A DNA stretch of 64,000 nucleotides, from the NCBI GenBank assembly GCA_041484845.1, contig JBGPIK010000001.1, forward strand, positions 9,268 to 73,267, in the 5' to 3' direction. Every line of letters starts with the position of its first letter. Positions within the stretch are counted from its first letter, which is position 1. The notes under the pieces are model-generated. The model was not told where the DNA came from, searched no databases, and saw only the letters and a program-made list of their open reading frames with translations. The position numbers and the translations under genes are program-made. Source of the DNA: JBGPIK01 sp041484845 (GTDB taxonomy: Bacteria; Desulfobacterota; Binatia; UBA9968). Shown piece after piece: positions 38,617 through 46,310 of the stretch.

Positions 38617-39201
38617 CTAGAATTTTGGGGCAGCCTGCCCCGTGCGTGAATAGTAGCGGTCTGACAGCTCCCTGTCGGTGAGGATTACTTCGATGCCACC
38701 TTTAAAATTCTTTTTCAAGTTCAAAAGGGTTTGATCATCAAACCACTTCGCTTCGGAATAGCCATTGGTTATCGGTGCCCCATACTTGTCGGCTGTGGTT
38801 TTAATCATTCGCTCCCAATAATTCACATTGGACTCTTTATAGGTGATATGGATTTGAACGAGGCGCTGATCCACGAAAAATATCTTGAGTTCACTAATAT
38901 CCCCAGACGGCAATCCGATAAACCCTTGGCCACCAAACTTATCCGGCTGGGATGGAGTCCAGTTTTTCGAACTGCGAAAAGAAGAATCTGGTTCTTTCAG
39001 CGTCAGGCCAGCGGGCGACCGATCAATCTTAGCCTTGCTCTTGCCTGGTTCATCTGTAGAATTCTGTTGATTTGTCGGTGACGGCTCTCGACCCGTGCCT
39101 TGGGCCTCAAAGTGGGTCACGCCCTTTTCGTCCGTCCATTGTTTGACTTGCGCAAGCGCAAGGGTCGGGATCAATAGAAATATCGCTATGAGGAGTTTCA
39201 T
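38617..39201 (-). CDS. Exported protein with DUF4124 domain
   Basis: A 194-residue protein with signal peptide (MKLLIAIFLLIPTLALAQ) and an N-terminal DUF4124 motif (VKQWTDEKGVTHFEAQG). The rest is of unknown fold. It lies on the opposite strand to its neighbours, as cargo genes in satellites often do. Function unknown. Confidence 0.8.
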   Translation of the reverse strand: MKLLIAIFLLIPTLALAQVKQWTDEKGVTHFEAQGTGREPSPTNQQNSTDEPGKSKAKIDRSPAGLTLKEPDSSFRSSKNWTPSQPDKFGGQGFIGLPSGDISELKIFFVDQRLVQIHITYKESNVNYWERMIKTTADKYGAPITNGYSEAKWFDDQTLLNLKKNFKGGIEVILTDRELSDRYYSRTGQAAPKF

Positions 39202-39492
39202 GTCGGCATTACCCCACCGCGCCTCGATTTACATCTCTCCGGCGCGGGTTGTCAACCATGTGCGAAGTTTTCGGGCTTCGGGCTTGGGGCGCATCAAATC
39301 TTGAGAAGTCCCTCTTTTGCAGACCCGTCCGCATCATCAGGTTCAAAGCCGCGAAATTGGAAATGAGTTTTCCCGAGGCAGAAAATTCAAGAGTGGGCCA
39401 CATTGACACGGCCAACCGTTTGGCGAGCTTAAAATGCAAACCGGCAATCGACTATCCTTGATTTATTTGGTAGCGATTGTTACAAGGGGAGT

Positions 39493-39690
39493 ATGTCACC
39501 TAAGCAAATCAGAAAATTGAGGGGAGCGCTTGGACTAACGCAGCGAGAATTAGCCGAGAGAATAGCGGGGCATCGCGTGAGCGTTGCCAGGTGGGAAACC
39601 GGAGCGAGTAGGCCGACCGGAGCGTATCTCAAGCTGTTGGAGGTGTTAGCGGAGCAGCTAGGGGCGAAGGCGAAAAAAAGACGGGGGTGA
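39493..39690 (+). CDS. XRE-family HTH protein
   Basis: A 65-residue single-domain regulator: IRKLRGALGLTQRELAERIAG, VSVARWETGASRP. It has an AGGGGAG site close to the ATG. Possible Cro/C1-like regulator of the element; a toxin partner was not found next to it. Confidence 0.85.
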   Translation: MSPKQIRKLRGALGLTQRELAERIAGHRVSVARWETGASRPTGAYLKLLEVLAEQLGAKAKKRRG

Positions 39691-39828
39691 AAGTTCTATG
39701 GCCGACATTACAATCACTCACACCTGCACTCCTTATTGTAAGCCCGAACTTGGAGAGCCTAGAAGCCGCCTCTCCCCGTCGCGGTATTTTTTCGGCACAA
39801 TAGGGTCGACAGCCCAAAGACAAACAAC

Positions 39829-40233
39829 ATGAGACCCTCAATCCTGATCCTATGCGCCGTCCTGCTCGTGAGCACGGCAATGTATTTTTGGCCCAAGAAT
39901 ACCGACGACACCCCGGAATTCAGGCAGGCGATATTTAAAGAGCTACAGGCAAGCAAGGATGTCTATACCGCCGCCTGGCAGGTCCATCAGATTGCAGACA
40001 TCGCGAAGGAATTTGACCGGGATATGTGGCTTAATTACAAGCTGGACGAATGCAAAAAGGAAGTCGAGTTGCGTAGCTTATTCCTGCCCATCGAAAAGAA
40101 GGTGCGCGCCAAACATGGCGGTGATACTTTGCCGGATTGGTTCACTCAATCCCGCGACTGGCAAATAATCGACCGGCATTTAAAAGAGAGCAAGTTTGTT
40201 ACGCCTGGCGATGGTTGCAAGCGGCTAGGGTAA
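39829..40233 (+). CDS. Exported or membrane-anchored hypothetical protein
   Basis: A 134-residue protein with an N-terminal hydrophobic helix (SILILCAVLLVSTAMYFW) and a charged soluble part with two cysteines (DECKKEVELR, GDGCKRLG). No family recognised. Likely cargo. Confidence 0.6.
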   Translation: MRPSILILCAVLLVSTAMYFWPKNTDDTPEFRQAIFKELQASKDVYTAAWQVHQIADIAKEFDRDMWLNYKLDECKKEVELRSLFLPIEKKVRAKHGGDTLPDWFTQSRDWQIIDRHLKESKFVTPGDGCKRLG

Positions 40234-40373
40234 AGGTGGAGAAATCACGAAGCCGAGCGCCGCAAACCGCTATCCAACAAAAAACGAGAACCGTGCAGGA
40301 CGCATTAAAAGGCGTCTTGTGATGAAAGGAGGGCAAGAGATGAAAACACATTCCAGGGAAAGGAGGGCAAGGC

Positions 40374-41543
40374 ATGGAAGAAACCTTTGAGCGAGTAGGC
40401 GAGCATCTTTATAAACGGCAGTACCAGAGCGCCGGGGGCGAGTGGAAAACAATCTTCTACGGCATCTTCACGGACTGGAAGGGCAAGCGGCGCAAGGTGT
40501 CGCTCGGGGCCGATCTGAAGGCCGCGAAGGACGGCTTGAGCATCCGGCTTGCGGATAACGTCAAAAAGGTAGACTTCGACGAGGAAAAGCAACGGACTCG
40601 GGAACAGGGCATGACCGTTGCCAAGTGGTCGCAATGTTACCTTGAGCTAGAGCAGGTTAAGAAGAAACGAAACCTTCGCCGCGAGCGCGAGCTGATAGCC
40701 GCGATCAATCGCCGTTTAGGATCTATCTTGTTGACTGAGGTCAAGCGGGAACACCTGTTCAAGTACAAGAACGAGCGCCTTGAAGAGCATATTATTCGCT
40801 CCGGGAAACCGCGCGCCAAGACCATTTCCCTCGGCACAGTTGCCAACGAGATTTCTTGCCTGCGAACCATGCTGAATAAGGCGAGAGAGTGTGAGATCCA
40901 AGCCGCTACGCCGTCGTTTAAGGGGTTGATACAGAGAGCGCAGCGTGACCGGATCCTTGACGCCGACGAAGAGGCCGCGATGTTAGAAGCTTATCCGGCA
41001 TGGCTCAAGCGGTTGAGCATCGTAGCGAAAGAAACCTGTCTGTCTCAAGGCGACATCATCCGGTTGACCAAGGGCATGATTGATCGGCAGCGCCGGGAGA
41101 TCGTACCGGCTGGCGGTAGAGTAAAAACGGGCGTTGAGCAGCGCGCGCCATTAACAGACCGCGTTCTCGAAGTCTTGGATGAGCTAGAGCGCGAAAAGCG
41201 CCGTGGAAAGATCGTTGCCAACGTCAACGGTTTGATATTCACCAGGGACGACGGCCGGGCGATCAAAAAGGACATGATCACGCAGGCCGTGAGAGTAGCG
41301 CGCAAACGGGCCGGCGTTGCTGACTTTCGCTTCCACGATTACCGACACTGCGCCCAAACCGGATGGGCGAGAGAGGGCCGACCTGTTGAGGCCGCCATGC
41401 TCGCGGCAGGTCATAAAAGCGTCGCCATGCACCAACGATATGTGAATTTGAAGCCGGGCGACGTTGCAAAAGCATTCGCAATTTGTTCCCATAGTGTTCC
41501 CAAGGATTCCGTCACGGACCGGGCGAGTAATGCAAGTAGTTGA
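40374..41543 (+). CDS. int: Tyrosine recombinase (integrase) of the element
   Basis: A 389-residue integrase. The catalytic domain shows Lys251, His321-x-x-Arg324 (FHDYRHCAQ), His347 (AAGHKSV) and Tyr356 (HQRYVNL). The first catalytic Arg, normally in a GLRQGDLLRL-type box, is Ser224 here (CLSQGDIIRL), which would impair strand cleavage unless another Arg replaces it. Strong ribosome site (AAAGGAGGG). It ends 11 bases before the restored tRNA, the usual place for an integrase next to its attachment site. Confidence 0.92.
   Translation: MEETFERVGEHLYKRQYQSAGGEWKTIFYGIFTDWKGKRRKVSLGADLKAAKDGLSIRLADNVKKVDFDEEKQRTREQGMTVAKWSQCYLELEQVKKKRNLRRERELIAAINRRLGSILLTEVKREHLFKYKNERLEEHIIRSGKPRAKTISLGTVANEISCLRTMLNKARECEIQAATPSFKGLIQRAQRDRILDADEEAAMLEAYPAWLKRLSIVAKETCLSQGDIIRLTKGMIDRQRREIVPAGGRVKTGVEQRAPLTDRVLEVLDELEREKRRGKIVANVNGLIFTRDDGRAIKKDMITQAVRVARKRAGVADFRFHDYRHCAQTGWAREGRPVEAAMLAAGHKSVAMHQRYVNLKPGDVAKAFAICSHSVPKDSVTDRASNASS
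41483..41510 (+). repeat. Near-terminal repeat, right copy (inside integrase 3' end)
   Basis: Partner of the repeat at 33088-33115 (26 of 28 bases). It codes for the SHSVPKDS part of the integrase C-terminus and lies about 45 bases from the right attachment repeat. Confidence 0.6.
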
Positions 41544-41554
41544 TATTAAAAGCC

Positions 41555-41643
41555 GGAGGGGTGGGTGAGTGGTTGAAACCACCGGTCTTGAAAACCGGCG
41601 TCCACTTCGTGGACCGCGAGTTCGAATCTCGCCCCCTCCGCCA
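41555..41643 (+). tRNA. tRNA-Ser(UGA), rebuilt at the element's right end
   Basis: 89 bases. Acceptor stem GGAGGGG/CCCCTCC, anticodon stem CCGGT/ACCGG with loop CTTGAAA (anticodon TGA at 41589-41591), long variable arm GTCCAC-TTC-GTGGAC, T arm GCGAG-TTCGAAT-CTCGC, discriminator G and encoded CCA. Its first 39 bases equal the left repeat, so this part came with the element (attR), while the 3' part is chromosomal. Confidence 0.97.
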
Positions 41644-41980
41644 AATTTATCAATAATAACAGGCAAATCACATCACGGGGTTATTGAGAGCTGTTAGAAG
41701 TTATGAGCAACCTTCGGAGCCACGGAGGGTGGCCGGCAACAAGGTGTTTTTCTCACCGTCTTTCAAGGTAGGCTCTCGGGTGTGCGCATTGGGTAATCTC
41801 CCTTCGAAGGAAAGCTCTGATACCGGGTATACGATCCCATTTTTCTCCGCCATTTCGTTCTTGTGTAGCCGTGCGAGATTAAGCACCCTGTGCTCAAAAC
41901 GAACGGTTGCAAGTCTTGCCTATGAAGAGTAGTTTGCAACGGTCCTGTTAGCGAAACTCGCCTATCTGGAGGTTTGACCT
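41644..41980. other. Intergenic region right of the tRNA
   Basis: About 340 bases. Short open frames on both strands exist, but none has a ribosome site or a recognisable product. The last bases before the next gene contain a good ribosome site (CTGGAGG). Confidence 0.4.
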
Positions 41981-43003
41981 ATGGCCAAAGCAACGACAAT
42001 CCGAACTCGGCGATCGAAGCCAGAAGTGGAAAAGGAATTCGTTAAAATCGTGGATGAAGTCGCAGAACGAAAAGAAAGCAGTGACTCCAAGGCCGAGGAG
42101 CTTGCCAGGCTGCGCCAAGCAGAGATAGACCAAGCAGTCGAGGGGATTTCCGTAGAGGGGGTTGTTCAAAAGGTATCCAACCTGGGCCTGGAGATTTCCA
42201 AGGCTCTTTCGGAGATTTCAGGAAAACTTGTTGCCGAAGTGGAACGATTGACCTCCATCCGCGAGGCGGTCGCCCTACAAACCAAGGAAATAGAGCGGCT
42301 TCACAAGATTGATATTGCGGCCACGGCCATCGATCATCTCGTCCAGGATTACGAATCGCAGAAGCAGAAGCTAGAAGCGGAGATATCGGCTCAACGCGAG
42401 GCATGGTCCACAGAAGAACAGCAGCGCGGCCGGGAGGACAAGGAGTACGAGGACAATCTCAAAAAACAGCGCCAGCGCGAGGTAGAAGATTACGAATACA
42501 AGAAGGCCTTAGAACGCAAGAAGGCCCAGGACAAATACGAAGAAGAAATGCGCCTCCTCGAAAAGAAGAACAAGGAGAAGCAGGAAGAACTCGAGAAGAG
42601 CTGGAAGCAGCGCGAAACGGCTCTCAGAGAAAAAGAGGAGGAGTGGCCGCGCCTCCGCAAGGAAATCGATGAATTCCCTGTCCGGCTCAAAACTGAGGTT
42701 GATCTGGCCGTTAGTAACGCGGTTAAATCAGCGGAGCAGAAGTTTGAGCAGGAAAGGATTTTGCTCAAGAAGGATGGCGAATCGGAAAGGCGTCTCGCCG
42801 AACTTCAGATTAAAGCGCTGCAGGACACGGTAGCACGGCAGTCAGCGGAAATCGAAAAAATCCAGGTTCAGGTTGAAGAAGCCAAGCGTCAGGTTCAGGA
42901 CATCGCAGTAAAAGCCATCGAAGGAGCATCTGGAGCGCAGGCCCTAAGCCATATTAACAAGATCGCCATGGAGCAGGCGAAGCCTCGCGCACCACAAAGC
43001 TAG
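41981..43003 (+). CDS. Long coiled-coil protein, unknown function
   Basis: A 340-residue protein, nearly all helical and highly charged (EKKNKEKQEELEKSWKQRET, QRQREVEDYEYKKALERKK). Basic N-terminus (TTIRTRRSKPEVEKEF). No ATPase motif or membrane segment. Coiled-coil proteins of this build may be scaffolds; no assignment is made. It ends next to a relic of an ABC binding protein. Confidence 0.75.
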   Translation: MAKATTIRTRRSKPEVEKEFVKIVDEVAERKESSDSKAEELARLRQAEIDQAVEGISVEGVVQKVSNLGLEISKALSEISGKLVAEVERLTSIREAVALQTKEIERLHKIDIAATAIDHLVQDYESQKQKLEAEISAQREAWSTEEQQRGREDKEYEDNLKKQRQREVEDYEYKKALERKKAQDKYEEEMRLLEKKNKEKQEELEKSWKQRETALREKEEEWPRLRKEIDEFPVRLKTEVDLAVSNAVKSAEQKFEQERILLKKDGESERRLAELQIKALQDTVARQSAEIEKIQVQVEEAKRQVQDIAVKAIEGASGAQALSHINKIAMEQAKPRAPQS

Positions 43004-43011
43004 AGCCTGAG

Positions 43012-43270
43012 AGCACGCTATCAAGAGAACTAAGTGGCAAACTGCTTGCGTCGCTTAAGGAAGCGATTCCCAAAGTCTCCCGCGTAGCCTGCCTCTGGGA
43101 TCCGGCCAATACATCAGCCCGAGTTGCATTAGCAGAAACGGAGGTCGCGGCGCGGTCGTTAGGGATACAGCTTCAATGTCTCGACGTATGGGCTCCGACT
43201 CCGGACATCGAGGGCGGGCAGGCGGCGTCGATGAGATGTGCAATGGCCCTTATTGTGATCGCGGATTTCC
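43012..43270 (+). pseudogene. Relic of ABC transporter substrate-binding protein (PF04392 type)
   Basis: Without a start codon the frame reads RELSGKLLASLKEAIPKVSRV, ACLWDPANTSARVALAETEV, AARSLGIQLQCLDV and MALIVIADFL. This is the middle part of the ABC_sub_bind family (usual pattern ELSGKRLELLKE, VAVLWNP, AARxLGVQLQ). N- and C-terminal parts are missing. Confidence 0.75.
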
Positions 43271-43457
43271 TCATTCAAAGGTGGTATCGTTGCCAATACC
43301 TTTTTTCTTCCTTTTCCGAACCTTTTAAAATACCACAGTCCGCACTTGTATTTGCGCCACTCTGCTGCGCCGTTAGTTTGATCCAACCATCTCGGTTGAT
43401 TGCTCACCTGCCTCCAAACCGCTCGGCTTCTTGACTTGAGCATGGTATGTTAAATTT

Positions 43458-43739
43458 GTGATCTATGAGTGGGATCCGAGAAAAGCGAAGGATAATCTTC
43501 GTAAACATGGTGTCTCTTTCGAAGAGGCAGCAACAGTGTTCTTGGATCCCTTCGCTACAACCTTTCCCGACCCCGATCACTCCCACGAAGAAGACCGAGA
43601 AATCACCATAGGGGCGACCACGAAACATCGGGTTGTATTTGTATCGCACGTTCCGAGAGCAGGTCGCACCCGGATCATCGGTGCACGTAGGACGACTCGA
43701 AAGGAGCGCAAACAGTATGAAGAAGGTACCTACCAATAA
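43458..43739 (+). CDS. brnT: BrnT-type ribonuclease toxin
   Basis: A 93-residue protein from a GTG start: YEWDPRKAKDNLRKHGVSFEEA, FLDPFATTFPDPDHSHEEDREITIG and RIIGARRTTRKERKQYEEG fit BrnT over its whole length. It is an mRNA-cleaving toxin held by the product of the next gene, which overlaps by 23 bases. Confidence 0.9.
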   Translation: MIYEWDPRKAKDNLRKHGVSFEEAATVFLDPFATTFPDPDHSHEEDREITIGATTKHRVVFVSHVPRAGRTRIIGARRTTRKERKQYEEGTYQ

Positions 43740-44004
43740 ACAGGTCGACGAGCTACGGCCAGAATATGACCTTTCAAAATTGAAGGGTGGGGTCCGTGGA
43801 AAATACTACGAGCGGGCTCGTGCCGGGACCAACCTGGTCTTGATTGAACCAGACTTGGCAAACGTCTTCCCCGATACAGATTCAGTGAACCGAGCGTTGC
43901 GGTTGTTGGCAGACACGGCAGAGGCAGCCGCGGGTCACACAGAGCGTGCGCGCCACAGGCCGAACAAGCGGCATAAGCGGACTACTGGAAAACCAGCCGC
44001 TTAG
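43717..44004 (+). CDS. Antitoxin-like partner of BrnT
   Basis: A 95-residue protein from an ATG after AAGGAGCG, inside the end of brnT. DELRPEYDLSKLKGGVRGKY and NLVLIEPDLANVFPDTDSVNRALRLL match a family commonly found beside BrnT-like genes. The C-terminus is basic. Neutralising role inferred from context. Confidence 0.78.
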   Translation: MKKVPTNKQVDELRPEYDLSKLKGGVRGKYYERARAGTNLVLIEPDLANVFPDTDSVNRALRLLADTAEAAAGHTERARHRPNKRHKRTTGKPAA

Positions 44005-44046
44005 CCTTCGCGTTATGGCCGACGTGAGGGCATCTGATGCCAGCTC

Positions 44047-44322
44047 GTGATCGATCAGCGGACGTGGTTCCCGGAAGTGGTTGAGGCACTGCGCGCGGGA
44101 TGGAGAGACCAGATGTGCTGGGACGACTTGATCGCACTCTGCGATCGGCTGGACAACGGGCTTCAGCACATTCGCTACTCGCGCAACATGACGCCTGCCA
44201 CGACATCGATGTTGTGCACCTGCTCTGGAGGTCCAACGGTCCAGGGCGCAGCGAGCGTTTCGGTGCGCGCAACCATCCTTGCTCTTGGATGGTTCGGGAT
44301 CGCACCAGAAGCCGAAAGGTAA
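44047..44322 (+). CDS. Hypothetical protein, probably shortened
   Basis: A 91-residue frame starting with GTG. DQRTWFPEVVEALRAGWRDQ, WDDLIALCDRLDNGLQHIRYSR and VSVRATILALGWFGIAPE look like a real, helical protein of unknown function. The stop soon after may truncate it, since similar-looking coding text is not seen further on. It lies in the decayed zone after the toxin pair. The next 240 bases hold no gene. Confidence 0.5.
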   Translation: MIDQRTWFPEVVEALRAGWRDQMCWDDLIALCDRLDNGLQHIRYSRNMTPATTSMLCTCSGGPTVQGAASVSVRATILALGWFGIAPEAER

Positions 44323-44559
44323 GGACTCAGTTGGGTTGGGTGGCGACTCGGAACAAAGGCACAATGCCACGAGCAATCTCAATTCGCCGTGGGCTACAAA
44401 GCCTAGCAGAGCCACGCACACAAACTTTTCGCCTTTAATGGTTCCGCCGTACCTTGTCGCACAATTGCGATATCGCGGTTTCAGTTGTACAAGTACGAGT
44501 GATGCAAATCAGATGTAAGCCGCGCTTTCCGGCGTTAAGGATAGATCGGGGTAGGTCAG

Positions 44560-45969
44560 TTGATAGCGGGAGATAATCCAAAACTATCTTTGCACTTTCT
44601 CGGCGCGGCGGGTGGAGTGACCGGATCGAAGTTCCTTGTTGGTTATGGGCGGCAACAGTTCTTGCTGGACTGTGGCCTATTTCAGGGGCTTAAAGAACTT
44701 AGATTACGCAATTGGGCGCCACCGCCGCTCGATGTTAACCGCTTAAACGGAATCATTCTTACCCATGCGCACATCGATCATTCGGGGTATCTGCCGCGTC
44801 TAGTGGCGCGCGGATTTCATGGGCCGGTCTACGCGACGGCGGCGAGTTGCGACCTCCTAAAGATTCTCCTGCTGGATGCTGCGCACTTGCAAGAAGAAGA
44901 AGCGCGCTATGCGAACAAGGAGGGCTATTCGAAACATAGTCCGGCATTGCCGCTTTATACGATTGAAGACGCGGAGCGTGCCCTGCATTTGTTAAGACCG
45001 ACAAAAATCGGCGAGGAAGTGCAGTTGGGCGCGGGAATCTGGGTTGGGTTTTCCCCTGTGGGTCATATTCTCGGCGCCGCCGCGGTGAAAGTCCGCTGCG
45101 ATATGGGCGGGCGAACAAAACACCTGGTGGACTCGGGAGATCTCGGACGCTATGGTAGACCTATCCTGAAAGATCCCGAGCCCGTGAAAAAAGCCGACTG
45201 GCTTATGGTGGAGTCGACTTACGGTGACCGGCATCATCCGGAGCATCCCGAAGCCGAGCTCGCCAAGATCATCAATGAAGTGGCAGATCGGGCCGGATCA
45301 TTGATTATTCCCTCATTTGCTGTTGGTCGCACACAAGAGCTGATCTACACGATCAAGAAGTTGGAAGATGAAAATAAAATACCCGCGCTGCCGGTCCATC
45401 TCGACAGTCCGATGGCGATTAACGCCACGGAGATTTACTCTAATCATCCGGAAGAGCATAGCCTGGATATTCAAGTGCTCCGGAAGGGAGCACGCGATCC
45501 GCTGCGCAGCCGGCACTTTTTCATTCACAGGACTCAGGAAGAATCGAAATCGCTGAACGCCATCAACGGGCCATTTATATTATTGAGTTCGAGTGGTATG
45601 GCCACGGGTGGCCGGATTCTTCATCACCTGCGGCAACGATTGCCGGATCCGAAAAGCACGATCTTGTTCGTCGGTTATCAAGCCGAGGGAACGCGGGGCC
45701 AGCATCTGCAGCAGGGGGCGCAGGAGGTAAAAATGCTTGGTCAGATGATTCCGGTACGAGCGAAGATCAGAACGATCGACGGATTTTCGGCGCATGCTGA
45801 TCAGTCGGAGATCTTGCGCTGGTTGCAAGGATTCGAGCAACCGCCGCAAAAGACCTTTGTCATTCATGGAGAGGCTCAGGCCGCAAACGCTCTAGCCCAA
45901 GCCATCCGAGATCGATTGCAATGGAACGTCGAAATACCGGCGTTTGGAGCCAAATGCGAATTGAGCTAA
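44560..45969 (+). CDS. Metallo-beta-lactamase-fold beta-CASP hydrolase
   Basis: A 469-residue protein of the CPSF/YSH1-like RNA nuclease family: LHFLGAAGGVTGSKFLV, zinc motif HAHIDHSGYLPRL, later SGDLGRYGRPIL, and the beta-CASP part with SSSGMATGGRILHHL and a final GFSAHADQSEIL. It probably hydrolyses RNA with two zinc ions. The start is TTG behind GGGGTAGG; no ATG lies nearby. Confidence 0.9.
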   Translation: MIAGDNPKLSLHFLGAAGGVTGSKFLVGYGRQQFLLDCGLFQGLKELRLRNWAPPPLDVNRLNGIILTHAHIDHSGYLPRLVARGFHGPVYATAASCDLLKILLLDAAHLQEEEARYANKEGYSKHSPALPLYTIEDAERALHLLRPTKIGEEVQLGAGIWVGFSPVGHILGAAAVKVRCDMGGRTKHLVDSGDLGRYGRPILKDPEPVKKADWLMVESTYGDRHHPEHPEAELAKIINEVADRAGSLIIPSFAVGRTQELIYTIKKLEDENKIPALPVHLDSPMAINATEIYSNHPEEHSLDIQVLRKGARDPLRSRHFFIHRTQEESKSLNAINGPFILLSSSGMATGGRILHHLRQRLPDPKSTILFVGYQAEGTRGQHLQQGAQEVKMLGQMIPVRAKIRTIDGFSAHADQSEILRWLQGFEQPPQKTFVIHGEAQAANALAQAIRDRLQWNVEIPAFGAKCELS

Positions 45970-46310
45970 GGACTGGATGGAGAACACGCCGCTCTGCGCC
46001 CTGACGATAACACTTCCGATGCCAGTCCTTGCGGAATGTCATCATTTGGGCTAGTGCTGTTAGCGATTTGCTTTAAGCCATTCGATTCGGGCAGTCAATC
46101 ATTGCCATTGCCCAAGAAATAACATAGGCGCATAAGTTTTCAGCAAGCTGTTGCGTCCAGCCCTTTACATTATTTTTTGAGTTAGAGTAAGTTAGTGCAA
46201 AATTCGGCGTGAAGACACCGCCGAGCATTTAGGGCATATGGATTGCCGTACGACGCACCGTGGGATTAGCCTCCACGCCGATCAAGGCCAGAAAGCGCAG
46301 CTACTAAAGC
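45970..46310. other. Intergenic region before the ABC transporter operon
   Basis: About 340 bases with no gene. An inverted repeat AAGGACTGG/CCAGTCCTT (45968-46030) begins at the stop of the hydrolase gene and may end its transcript. No clear promoter was recognised. Confidence 0.45.

Larger units (their letters stand above)
32908..41593 (+). mobile_element. Integrated phage-satellite-like element in tRNA-Ser(UGA)
   Basis: Bounded by 39-base direct repeats of the 5' part of tRNA-Ser(UGA). Contents from the left: CGNR-type regulator on minus; then a plus-strand operon of HTH protein, CHC2 zinc-finger primase fragment, RecA-like ATPase, small proteins, second HTH protein, holin-sized membrane protein and P27-type small terminase; then accessory genes and a tyrosine integrase beside the right repeat. 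No capsid, tail, portal, large terminase or conjugation gene is present. Size and content resemble phage-inducible satellites; helper unknown. Confidence 0.85.

Noticed and set aside
41684..41932. 82-codon plus-strand and 61-codon minus-strand frames right of the tRNA
   Set aside because: No ribosome site, overlapping on opposite strands, no recognisable product.
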